From: Atherinomorus stipes
Lineage: Eukaryota > Chordata > Actinopteri > Atheriniformes > Atherinidae
Assembly: GCA_023101725.1 (NCBI GenBank)
Contig: JALJCO010012849.1
Location: forward strand, 868,001 to 932,000
Length of the DNA stretch: 64,000 nucleotides
Direction of reading: 5' to 3'
Part shown: positions 25,570 to 38,100 of the stretch, piece by piece
Layout of the letters: the number at the start of each line of letters is the position of its first letter
Position numbering within the stretch: position 1 is the first letter of the stretch
The notes under the pieces: generated by a model
What the model was told of the DNA's origin: nothing
What the model saw: the letters and a program-made list of their open reading frames with translations, nothing else
The model's database searches: none
Translations under genes and position numbers: made by a program

Positions 25570-26179
25570 TTGTTATAGGTGGGTGTGGGGTGTCCGCGTG
25601 CGTTTGAGCGAGAAAGAGAGAGAGAGAGAGACAGAAACAGACATAGTGGCTGGGCGGGGGCAACCAAGGGCTGCTGAGGGGACGGGCACGAGCCCACCTC
25701 CTCCTTCCCTGTGAAAGCGGCGGCGTGCGGCGCGTTCACAGCAGTCCTCTCGTGCTGTACTGTAATCATATGATAGAGTCGATCCCGCTGCAGAATACCG
25801 ACACACCGGGCGGACACAAGCGGAGGAGCCGCGGCGGAGGAGACTGGTTGATGGTAGCTTTGTAGCCGCCGAACAAGCGCGCGGAGTTGCTTAAAGTGCC
25901 AAACAAGAGCCAAACTCCCCCCTTAACGGAACTTTTTCAAACTCTGGAGAGAGTCGAGCTGAGGGGGGGACCGTTTGGGGAGAAGACTGGACTCACTAAC
26001 CCGAAGGACAGTCGACTGAACCGGACCTGAGAGTTGAGTTTTATCCACAAACTAGAGAGGCGGTCACCGGGTCGCGGCTGGTGGAATCGCCAGGGATCCT
26101 CGCATCGCTTTTTGGGGGCGTCTTTATTAACAAAATCATAAGTTTTTTTTTACTAGCTAGGTCACTTGAATCAAAAGCC
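25570..26179 (+). promoter_or_regulatory. qki promoter / 5' UTR, CpG-rich
   Basis: CG-dense sequence (for example AAGCGGCGGCGTGCGGCGCG near 25717, GAGCCGCGGCGGAGG near 25828) with an (AG)n tract at about 25612-25631, immediately upstream of the qki ATG at 26180. This fits a CpG-island promoter and a long 5' UTR. Transcription start is not determinable here. Confidence 0.5.
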
Positions 26180-29100
26180 ATGGTTGGGGAGACAGAGGTG
26201 AAGGAGAGACCCAAGTCCAACCCGGACTATCTAATGCAGCTGATGAACGACAGGAAGGTGATGAGCTCCCTGCCCAACTTCAGCGGCATCTTCACGCATC
26301 TGGAGCGGCTGCTGGATGAAGGTAACTCGGCCTGTGTTTGGCCTTGCATCTCTCTCTGTGAAAAACTTTAAATGCTAGTCTCCCTACAGAAGAAATAAGT
26401 GAATCTTTAAAGTTTAAGCACGCTGAATTTGATGGGCAGTGTTCATAAAAGTGGCCCTTACTGACTCACTTTATTGAATAGTCATTAACTGCAGGAATTC
26501 CTCTGTGGCTCCTGGGAAACGTGACAGCAATGTTGTCCCCCAACACTGATTTGATGCCAGTGATAAATTATCAGACTGACACTGTCTTTTTACTGTTTTC
26601 ACCCAAAGCATTCATATGGTGTGGCTGCAAATCCCTAAATCTTATAAAACCATGCATGAATGGAGATGTGTTTGTTGTCTTAAGTCACATTTTTGATCTG
26701 TTGAGAGCAGCAGTAGAGCACACACACACACACACACACTCACAGACACACACAGACAGGGGTAGTTGGTGATGGGAACAAACAGACAGTTGTTAGTCTT
26801 TCCCAGTGACCTAATGCGCAGGCTTATGTGAATGCTGCAGCCCATCCCTGTGCAGGAACGAGAGCATGTCACTGTGTAAAATATTTGATTTGAAGCTGCT
26901 TACAGGCCCCGAGTCATGTTATCTGCACAAGTCACCAATGCAAAGCACTTGTTGATATCTAACATTTAATTTTAAATAGCCGTGCAAGGCAGGAATCAGA
27001 AACAGAAATCAAAGCATTGCAAAGATGCACAATTCCTAATGGTTTGAATTTCTCTTGTATCCTTTTTCTGAATGTCATTCATGAGCAGTTGCTACAAGCT
27101 AAGGCCTCTTGTTGCTACTGTTGTTGCACATCAGGATCACCGTGGTCCTGACTTTGTGCTCTGTGACAAGTCTCATGACACAGCAAAGTTACTCTCATAC
27201 CAGACGACCTCTACAGCTCAACAAATAGGTCAACTTAACATCTCTAGTTATGTTCACGTTGAGGACTGACAGCTGAGCATATTCATCCCCCACACGTGAT
27301 AATGTGACACCCGTGGTTAGTATGAAAGGCTTTGTACCATCCTCATTTTCAACTATATCCATACAAAGTACTCAAGCTTAAGGTATCTGTACTTAAGAAT
27401 TTTTAAAAAAAGAGTTTTTGCAAAGGTATTTTCAGGCTACTTGTTTGCTCCAAGCCTGACTCTTGTCCGTTCTATATTTAATCTCATGACAGGTTGAAGT
27501 GTTAAGATAAGGCTTGCTGAAGCCCCCCTTACCCCCAACCCCCCTTTTTATCTTTCTCTCCTTTGACCAACTCTCTTCTTCTTCTGTCACTTCTCATTTC
27601 CCTCCAGCTACTTTTAACTCAAGTGTGACAAAAGCCATGTTTGTCTGTGCAGATGTGTTTGTGCGAGTGATTTAATAGCTAGTTTTTGGTCTGGAATAGG
27701 TCAGAATAGGTTATTAGAGGATCATCCTTGTCACTGTGTCAGTGGTTGTAATTATAGTGTCCTACTGTAGTTATTATGGTCAGACTTATCACTCAGAGGA
27801 GGGAGACATGGCTCTCAGCTTGCTTAGGTCAGATGATATTTGTGCCCCAAGGCAGTTATTCAGCCGTGTGTGTGTATGTGTGATTTCAAACTGGGGGTCT
27901 GTGTTGCATATGTGTTTGTCTGGTGCAGTAGTCAGTTATTATTGTGCAGGCGTGTCATTACGTAGGTATCAGAGCCAAGCTTCGGTCATTGAGACAACCA
28001 CAAACAAACACAGTAGCACTTGTTTTTAGTGGTGCTCCTGTACAAAACCTAAGCTACAAATTTGACTATTTAAGTAACGTATTTTATAGTAAACTTTGTT
28101 AATTGTGTGGTAAACATATTTTGTTTGGTTGTAACAAATTTAGAAAATAATTTATGAGCTAGGGATGCACGATATAATCCCCCCTATTGGTATCGGCCTA
28201 TATCGGTCTGAATATCGAACTACGGCCAACCCACTGATATTTAACAGATATTTAACAGATCAGCCCACTGTTTCTAAAGTCTAATGATAAATAAAAACTT
28301 CTTCAAAAACTTCTTTTTTACAGACTTTAAAGCTAGGAGTGGGAAAAAATATCGATACACTGAAATATCGCAATATTTTCATGTGCTGATATCATATTGA
28401 CATTTAAAAAAGCAGCATAGATCTATTTTACTGAAAAAATCTTGCGATATTTCATCGCTCTGTTACGAAATCTCATGAGAATTCACAAAATATCGTGAGA
28501 TTTTGTAAGTAAAATAGACCGATACCGCGTTTTTAAACATCGATTTGATATTGGCACATGAAAATATCGCGATATTTCAGTGTACCAATATTTATTCCCA
28601 CCCCTATTTTTCAAAGTGCTGGAAATGGATTAGAAAACTACTATTTGCAATGACTGCTTATTTTTTCAGCTTTAATATTGGTATCGATATCGGTTATTGG
28701 CCACATGAGTTTTGAAATATCGGCATATTGGATATTGGCCAAAGTTCCAGTATTGTGCATCCCTAGTTTCAGCAACAGATTAATGGCTCAAGTATTTTCT
28801 TAAAGCAGAACTTCCTGCTTTTCTGAGGTTCCTCGTGAGGATTGGATGTTTTTTTTCTCTCTTATATGAGCTTAAACAGATTATCTTAGGTTTTGACCTT
28901 ACAGCTGTGCAAAACGAGACACTTCCACACCATTATCTAGAAATTTGTTTAGAAAGCAGAGCTGCAGATGCACAGAACTGAAAATAAGCCTTAGTTCCAG
29001 ACACTTTCTTTTCTTAGGATGTGACCACCTTTTGTATGTGGTTGTTGAATAGCTGTCAAAAGTTTAGAATTTCATAGAAATTCACCATGATCATTATTAA

Positions 29101-32100
29101 TGTTTGCTTTCCCCTGACATATGCAGACTGAAAAGGGAGTTGGGGATAAAGAGAAAGAAACTAAGGAGAAAATCGTCATTAATGTCGAAGGTCTGATTGC
29201 AAAGCATTCAGTAGTTAGATTCTACATTGTGGTGCAGAATACTTGTGACTGTCTCCCTGCCTGTCTGTCCGCTTTTCTATCTGTCAGCTGTCACATTCAG
29301 AGCTTCCTTTAATTCTGGTGACAGTGAGTCATCGTCCTGAGGAACGGACTGTCTGACGAAAGAAATCTGAAACCTCTTGTCCCCCCAAGGCCTTCCTCCG
29401 CTCATTTCACTCAACTTAACCCCCTTTTTTCTCCCCCCTCGCTCTGTCTTTCTCTGTCTTTAAGAAATTGGCAGGGTGCGCAAAGACATGTACAACGACA
29501 CACTGAACGGCGGCATGTTCAACGGGCGGGACATGGAGGAGCTTCCCGAAGCCATCGGCCCCGTGGCTCAGCTGCAGGAGAAGCTCTACGTGCCTGTCAA
29601 AGAGTACCCCGATGTGAGTGGACGGATCGTAGACCTTTGCCCTTTTTAAAGAGATTGTGTTTACCTTTCACTCATGTCGCTTATCTCGTCTTAGTTACAG
29701 AAAGTCTGCCAGAAAGTCGGAGATTTTGCTTTGCATTTTATCTCAAAAGCTGATTTCATTCTGAGATCATCTTTACTCACACCCAGTGATGTCATCTGAA
29801 AAGAGATCAATAATGAACCTGGGTCAGTGTCTTCAATGACATAAAAAAAACTATATATGAAGATTCAGCCAGGTTTATTTATGGTGATGTAAATTCCCCC
29901 CCCAACTGCAGCACAATTTTCAGCCCTATGTTTACACCATAAATATTTATAAGAGCTTAAAAACCTGGATTAAGTTTTTCCCCAAAATATAAAGACAAGT
30001 GCACTGCAGTGAAAACGCTTCACCATCCAGCACATCCATGTTCATGCCAAGTACAGCTAAGCACTTCAATATGAGTTACGTTGATCCAGATTGCATGGCT
30101 CACATGATTTTCTCCATGCATCAGCTCACCAATCACCCACTACAATGACGGGCTGTCCTCACTCACATGACAGCAGACTAACAGGACACACACAGGAGTG
30201 CATTGGAAAACGGTTGAGATCAAGGTTAAATTTAGAGAGCAGTTCCTCTGTCTGGATTGTGTGTGTTTGTTGGTGCGAGTCGAGGGTCGTCCTAGAGGTC
30301 GGAATGTGTTGCAACTGTTACTGAAGTAAACATTAGAGCAGACCCTGAAAACTTCAGTGGGTAACCAGTGCGATTAATGAAAGAGAGGCAGAAAACAACA
30401 ATGGGATTATGGCGAAGAAACAACACACACGCAAAAACGCAGCTGTCTAGTTAATCACTCAGTCGTAGTGACAGATAAGGTTAAGAGAACGACGCTGTCC
30501 TGTCATGCCACCAACACCAGCCAGCTCCCATATAATGAGCTATTTTTGTCTCTCTTACTCACACAAACACTCCACTGATGTGCAAACCTCAAAGGCACAC
30601 TCATAGAAATACACACACATTGTAAAAAAGCCTGTTTTAGCCTGTGATGTACGACAAGTATCACCTTTCCTCGGGCTTGTTTTTTAGTGTTTTTACTGTG
30701 TGTTTTGCTCTTTTGTGTAGTTCAACTTCGTAGGGAGGATCTTGGGCCCGCGTGGACTGACAGCCAAACAACTGGAGGCAGAAACTGGCTGCAAAATTAT
30801 GGTGCGAGGAAAGGGCTCCATGCGAGACAAAAAGAAGGTAAACACACACAATGACACAGAGGATGGATGATTTAACAATCACTTTTTGATGTGATCCTTT
30901 AATCAGCCACGGGTGTGTTTTTTATCAACTTGATGTGAAGGAATATGTCAGCAAACATGCTCATTCTTTATTTGCTGAGCTTGAGCAGCAGATTAGTTGA
31001 GGTCAAGATAACTTTTTTGAAATAAAGGTAAACAAAAGGGATGCACGATATATTCGGCCCCCTATCGGTATCGGCCTATGTCGGCCTTAGAACTGAGTCC
31101 GCTGTTTCTAAAGTCTAAAAAATATATAAAAACTTCTTTAGAAACTTCTTTTTTACAGACTTTGAAACTTCTAAAGACTAGGGGTGGGAAAAAATATCAA
31201 TACACTGAAATATTGCAATATTTTCAGATGCTGATATCATATAGACATTTAAAAAACGCGGTATTGATCTATTTTACAAACAAAATCTTGCGATATTTCA
31301 GCGTTCTTTTACAAAATTTTGTGAGAATTTACAAAAATTTAGCAATTTTTCATATGCTGATATCATATTGACATTTAAAAACGCGGTATCGATTTATTTT
31401 ACTTACAAAATCTCATGATATTTTATCTTTCTGTTAGGAAATCTCACGAGAATTCACGAAATTTTGTGAGATTTTGTATCAGAACGATGAAAACCCGCAA
31501 GATTTTGTAAGTAAAATAGACCGATACCGCATTTTTAGAAATCGATTTGATATTGGCATATGAAAATATAACAATATTTAAAGGAATCAATTATTTTCCC
31601 CACCCGTTTTTCCAAGTGTTGGAAACGTTAACCAAACTGCTATTTTAATATCAGCTTTAAGATCAGTTATCGGCCACATGAGTTTTAAAATATCGGCATA
31701 TCGGATATCGGCCAAAACTCCAATGTTTTGCATCCCTAGTAAACAACTTACCTATTAGCATTAAAATTCAAATTGCGCACTGCTTATGTATACTTACTAT
31801 TTTTTAGCTGTAACAAGTGAGCTGTAGAGGTAATAATAAGCAGGTTGTGTTTAGACCCACTAGAAGAACAAAATGAGCACTCAAACACCATGGCAGAGGA
31901 TTTCCGCCCTGAAACTACAACATACCAATGACATTCTCAAAAACACATGTTCAAACAGCCGGTTTTACACTCCTGAGGAACCATCTTGTCTTGTCAGCGC
32001 TGGAGAACAAGCCTTAGCAGCACATTGACTTTCCACTAACATAGTCAAGCTGTTAAAGCAAAGTTAAGGGCGGAACGACAGCAGCCAGATGAATAGCAGA

Positions 32101-35100
32101 GAAAGGGGTGGGGCTAATTTGCATGTTCACAGATCTTTGCCTAATAAATCAGGCAAAAGTGAAAATTTATGTCTTTTAAGTGATTTCAAGGCAGGAAGGG
32201 GATCATTTTCATGAAAATTTGATGAAGGAAGATTATCTTTAGCACTTTGATAAATGCGAGAAGAGGGAGTTTGAATTATATAGGATTAGTTTAAATTATC
32301 TGTAAAATTATGCAAAATAAAATAAACTAAACAAGAATAAATTAAGGCAGAACACAGTCAAAATCACAGCTTTATATGGAGGAAATGGAAATGTGCTGGA
32401 AAACGTGGATGATGGTGGAGAAACATGGAGTGAAAGATGAGTTTTCTTTGGACATGCACGTTTCACATGTGACTGAACACTGATGCTTTTCTGTAAGATT
32501 GAGAAACAGCAATCTGACCACGAGGAGTGCTCCCACTCCGGTCATCATTTGTTTTAGCAGTTTTTCTCTGGTAGACGATACTGATCAGCAAAAACACGCA
32601 CCTGTAGTCAGGCAGTTTCTTTCCAAAAGCCATCTGTGCTCTGAACTCACACGTACACTGACAATGAATGCATTGACAAGTTGACTCATGCTGCTATGCT
32701 GCTATTCTTCTACTTATTTTGTGATGTGATGTGCAGTATAGGTCTTTACTTTTGGTTGTGGTGGTGTCATTTGTGACTATTTTATCTTGTCTTGGGTTTT
32801 TTTTTAAGATTTTGTCAGATTTTAAAGGGCTCTTAATGTTGCTTCTGTAGTTTTGTCGTGGCTTTCCTCCTCGATGGTTTCACCTATGATAATAACTATT
32901 AGGGTTGAATAGTTTTTTTCTGATCCAAATGAACCATAAATGAGTGTTTCAACTTGTCATTGGGCAACTTTTGTTGCCAGAAGAAACTTATAGTGTTCTA
33001 GTCAGGCAAACCAAGAAAAGTATGATTGTAGAAAGACTTGCTGAGCTTTGAGATGTGTTGCTGCGTCTTTTGTGATAAACAGTGGGCGAATTTGAAGATC
33101 CTGTAATTCTTAAGATGTTAACTTTGCTTCTTTTTTTATTGCGTGTTAAACCCCAATATTGACCGTTGAACATGCAGCTTCCGTGCACTTTCATGTCACT
33201 TTGTTTGACACAGCTAATATGATTTGTTACGGAGATGTGAGATGTTCCTGTGAGAAAACTGCGACTTTGCAGACTTCTCTGTTTTACCTCAGTTGATTTA
33301 CCTTCCGATCTTGTGCTGATGGTAAATATCACGCGCTCCATGGCCCCTGCGTCACTTTTCACGGGCTTGTCTGAATGAAGCAGTATGGAAGATTGAAGCG
33401 AAAGTGATCAGCGTGTTAAACACTCGCTGCTGTTTCTGTAGATTGATGAAGTCATTCATGTTCTGCATCTCGTTGAGCTGAGTGGACATAATTCATGAAG
33501 GGAAGAAAATTTCTATCTATCTACATATTTATCTGCCTGCCTTTGTGTTGGCTTGTTTATTTATCCGCCCTTCTCTCACAATGACTTTTTGGTGCTGAGT
33601 TTTTCTTTCCTGTCCTGGTGTTCAGTCCATCTGTCCTCCCTTCCTCTCCCCTGGTGTCTGCTGTTGGATGGAGTCAGCTCAAGCTTTCCAAACGGCAGGT
33701 GGAGCAAGTCCAGCATTCCACCACCGCCACCGCCACCCCCGCCTCTCTCTCTCTCTCTCTCTCTCCAGAACATTCCCTACCCTGCACGTCCCTCAGAGGG
33801 AGACACACAGAGAAACACACAGAGACAGAGAGGAAGGAAAACAGAGACACAGTGGGAGGCAACTGGGGTAGAAGAGGGAAAGATGTTGACTTTCAGTGTT
33901 CTTCAGAATGATACATCTCACTTTACAAAACAGCCTCGGAGGACACAATCTGCCACACTGAGATACAAGCGAGTAATCTGATGTTTTTAACTCTACCTGC
34001 TACGGACGGTTATTTTGATTGGAAATGAGAAATTTCCATTCATTTTATACCTGGCAAAACATAAAGCAAGATTCAGTGTCGCTGTGCTCGAGGAAATCTG
34101 AGTTGAATCGAGAGAATTATGCTTTCATTTATGAAATTTATCCACAAAACTGCTGTTAAAAGGAGTTTAATTAGCTGAAAATAAAGTCTGAAAGAGGATA
34201 AGTTGGAATGGACCAAGTCAAATAATATAATTGTAATCCACTATGAATCTATAACTCATCAGTTCAGCTTTTTTTTCTCAGTTGTGGTATTAGATTAGGT
34301 GGATTTGCTCAGATTAACATGTATCTGATCTCGTACATGGGTTCACACCTGGCTTTGGAATGTGTCTCCACATCTGCCTTGGATGACCACCACTGATCAG
34401 TTCTCCCTCCCCTGCTTTGAATGCAAATAAAAACACGCATTACTTCAGTGTGCAAAGACCAAAAGCCTGAGCCCTGCACGGGTCCAGTTTTGCAGGCCCA
34501 CAGTAGACCACCAGAACTGACCCGTTACTGCAATCATCAAATAGAGCCTCCTCAATCTGTTAATAAAAGTCCTGCAGCTTGACCCATGATTAAACAGATA
34601 TGCTACACAGTCACATTAAAGTGGTTTATTTTTATTTGCACACTTGGCCAAAAGCCTCATGCAAAACTGGTTGTTAATTATGCAGCGGTTATTCAACCAT
34701 GAGCAGAGTTCTGCCAAATGAGTTGTTGTTCTTCACTGGCAGAAGGCAGCTCAGTTGAATAGATGGTCCCTCAGAGTGTGCACATTCGTGTTCACGCTGC
34801 TAAAAGAATGTGGCCATATGTAGCTTAGACCACCTACAGATGTGAACAGTTGGATTTCAATGTGTACAAGGTTCATTCACATCTGCAGTCACAGATAACT
34901 ATCTGTGGCCAGATCAGCAGCTAAGAACAAGGCCAGGGTTAGCTGGTCATCTCCTGAATGGAAATGTCAGCTACTGTACGGCAGATGACTTAACATCTGG
35001 ATCACCAGTTACGACAGAAACAAATTCACGTTGCTTAAATATTTGACTTAAAACTAAAGCTGGGGGTATTGTTTTCTCGAGGAAAACGCAGCTGTGATTC

Positions 35101-38100
35101 ACAACTGCAGTCGTCCCCAAAATTATTCATACCTTCTAATTAAAGAAGGAAAAAATCAGCTGTCAGTGAAGTAATGTGAAATTGACAAAAGTAATAATAA
35201 ATAAAAATTCTATGAAAATCGTGACATGGATTTTGAATTGTGGTTCAACAAAAATATTAAAAACAAACATACAAAAAATAAAACAAGAGCAACACTTTGA
35301 GGCAATCAGGTGTTTTCCTCTAATGTTCAAAAAGACTTCTACACATGTTGACAGGTATTTTGGTCCACTGTTCAAGGAAAAGGTGCGCTAATGTGTCTGG
35401 GACAGTTTTTTATTTTATTATTATTATTATTATCATCATTTTCAACCACAATACAAAAGCAATACTTTATTTCACAAAATCATAATTTTGCAATTTTTCA
35501 TTTATTATTAGTTTCTTGTATTTTGAATTACTATTGTCAGTTAGCGTTTTATTTATTTGGAGGGTATGAATAATTTTGAGGACTGTTTGTAAAACATCTA
35601 ACGGCCTTTCAGAATATTATTTGAGTAACAACTATGTCGGTAGCAACAGTAACAGGGCTAAAAATGATAACTAGTCCTTGTTGCCTCCTGAGCACACTTT
35701 CCCTGAGAATTCCCTGATTTATCCGATGACCTTTGAAAATTACACAAGTGTTATCTGGAGCAGAGAAAAAGCAACTAAAGCAATTCTCAGACAGACAAAA
35801 CAGACGGTTGCATTAGCCACCACGTGTTTATTATAATAGCAAAAATGATGGCGACACAAATACAGTCACGCAGATTCACTTAAAAGTTATTAGATTGTTA
35901 TTTCTGCTGATCAATTAATACTATTTGACTGGTGATTTCAGCATTAGTTTTTATTAAGAAACAGGGAGAAGGAGTAGAAGGGTTGAAGTAAAGAGCTGTA
36001 CTGCAGGGAGTGGAGATTTGAGGAGATATTACACAAAGAATCAGAGTGCAGAACCTTCAATAAAATGCAATCTTGTGTAACCACTGAGGAACAGCATGGT
36101 TGTTTCATGAGTTTGTTACGCCTCTGAAGCTCCATTAGACAACCTTGAGCCTTGTGTGTGCGTTTGTGCAAAGTTTGAGGGCGATCCAAAAACTGAGCCA
36201 AGCAAGAAGAAAAGTGAAATCCTGTTCCCTCTCTGCAGTGAAGGGCCGAGTTTGTGTGGCGCATTCAAACCGAGCTTTTAAAATGTCTGTGTGTGTGTGT
36301 GTTTCAGGAGGAGATGAACCGAGGGAAGCCCAACTGGGAGCACCTCAACGAGGACCTCCACGTCCTGATCACGGTGGAGGACACACACAACCGCGCCAAG
36401 ATTAAACTCCAGCGGGCCATCAACGAGGTCAAGAAACTTCTCGTGCCCGCTGTGAGTATGGGTCCGAACCGAGCAGCATGGATGTTTATTTGCTGCATTG
36501 GTGTTAAAAAAAAAAAAAAAAAAGGGAGAAGAAGCTGTGTGTGACTGGATGAGAGTTCACTATGTTGGTATGCATGGAAGGGGGAAGGGGGATTGTCAGC
36601 CCAAGAAGTGTGTGTGTTTGCATCTTGTTTTGTGTGTCCCTGTGTGTATGAGAGAGTATGTGTAAGGGGTTAGGGTAATTAGGGAACACGCATAAAGGGG
36701 TTGCCATGGTAACCCCGGGTTGTTTGAAAGGCTGAGGGAATGAATGGAGAGTCTGTTCACTCGTTCTCCCCACTCCATCACTCCTTTCACTCGTTCACAA
36801 CTCACTTCATTCCCAACTACCGGCTACAGTATTCCTTTTGCTTTTTTTTTTTTTTTTTTTTTTGTCCACACACGAGAACATTTTGATTGCACTTCTCGAC
36901 ATTTCTCACATTCCCCAAACCCACCTACTGCCCCCCCTTTTTTTTCAGGCACAAATACATACATTTACATCCTGACCAATCACAAACACTTCAGTGTTGC
37001 TCTTCAACTTAACTCCAAATGATCCCCCATCTGAAACACAAGGACAAACGAACGGTTATTGAAATAGCAAGTCTCCTTCCTTTTTCATCGCTGCATTATT
37101 TGCAACAATAGAAACAGATTGAAAAGACCTGCAGGGGGGTTATACGGCAACAATCAGCTGTCATTTCCCGTTCAGTCACAGCTCCACCAACCTTCTGCAT
37201 TAAAGGGCGCAGAAAGCGTCTTTAGGCTGTTAAGAGCTGAACACCTGTTAATCTATGTTTGTGCATGTGTGTGTCTGTGTGTGTGGAGGGTAAAGTCAAT
37301 GATATGTGTTAGTTTAACCCAGCTGACCTTCCTCTCCAAATGTAAATCAGTCAAGCTTTTCACCAGGCTGTAACTGGAGCTAAGAAGCTAGCGTGTTTGA
37401 CACTGAATATGTCTTGTGTGGTGGAGCGGCTGTATTCAAGGTCTGGTCCACTAGAAATGATGTAAGATTTTTTTTTAAGTTAGGTTTAAAAGAAAAAAAA
37501 AATCCCAGTTTGGTTTTTCCCCCTCTTTGGAAAACATTTAAATTGATTTCTGATTAGTTTCCACATACTGTATAATTTGCTGACTTTTTGACCGGACTCT
37601 GACTTTTTGACAAAAGTTCATTCATTTGCTTGTGAATGACAATCATTGCAAAGTAAGCTGATTGTGCTGCTCTGCTTGCATGCGCTGCCGAAGGCTGAGG
37701 GGGAGGACAACCTGAAGAAAATGCAGTTGATGGAGCTGGCCATTCTCAATGGGACCTACAGAGACGCCAATGTCAAGACGCGTAAGAATGACATCATAGT
37801 TAACATGTGGAGGAGGGTTGGTGGGTGACAAAGGAGGGGTCACGGTACAGGACTCCACTGTATATCTGAACAATGCTCCTGTTTCTGCTGTTAAATAGAC
37901 TGTTTGTCTTCTCTTCTTCTTCCCTGTCTATTGTAAATGTTTGTGTGTGGGTGTGCGCACACTTGCGTTATTGTGTGTTTGTGCACCGAACAGCGACCGC
38001 CGCCTTCCCTCTAGCGACCCCTCAGGCACCTCGGATCATCACAGGCCCGACGCCCGTCCTTCCCCCCACCCTGCGCAACCCCGCCCCCGTCACCACGCCC

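Noticed and set aside
26081..26179. In-frame N-terminal extension of quaking upstream of MVGETEV
   Set aside because: It would start at a GTG, not an ATG, and quaking proteins start at MVGE; the stretch is 5' UTR.
31078..31371. 97-residue open frame in qki intron 3
   Set aside because: It lies wholly inside the composite MITE 31036-31738 and is composed of its inverted ATATCG-type motifs.
33553..33981. Overlapping open frames of 60-140 residues near 33.6-34.0 kb
   Set aside because: They are translations of a CT/GA-rich simple repeat in qki intron 3.
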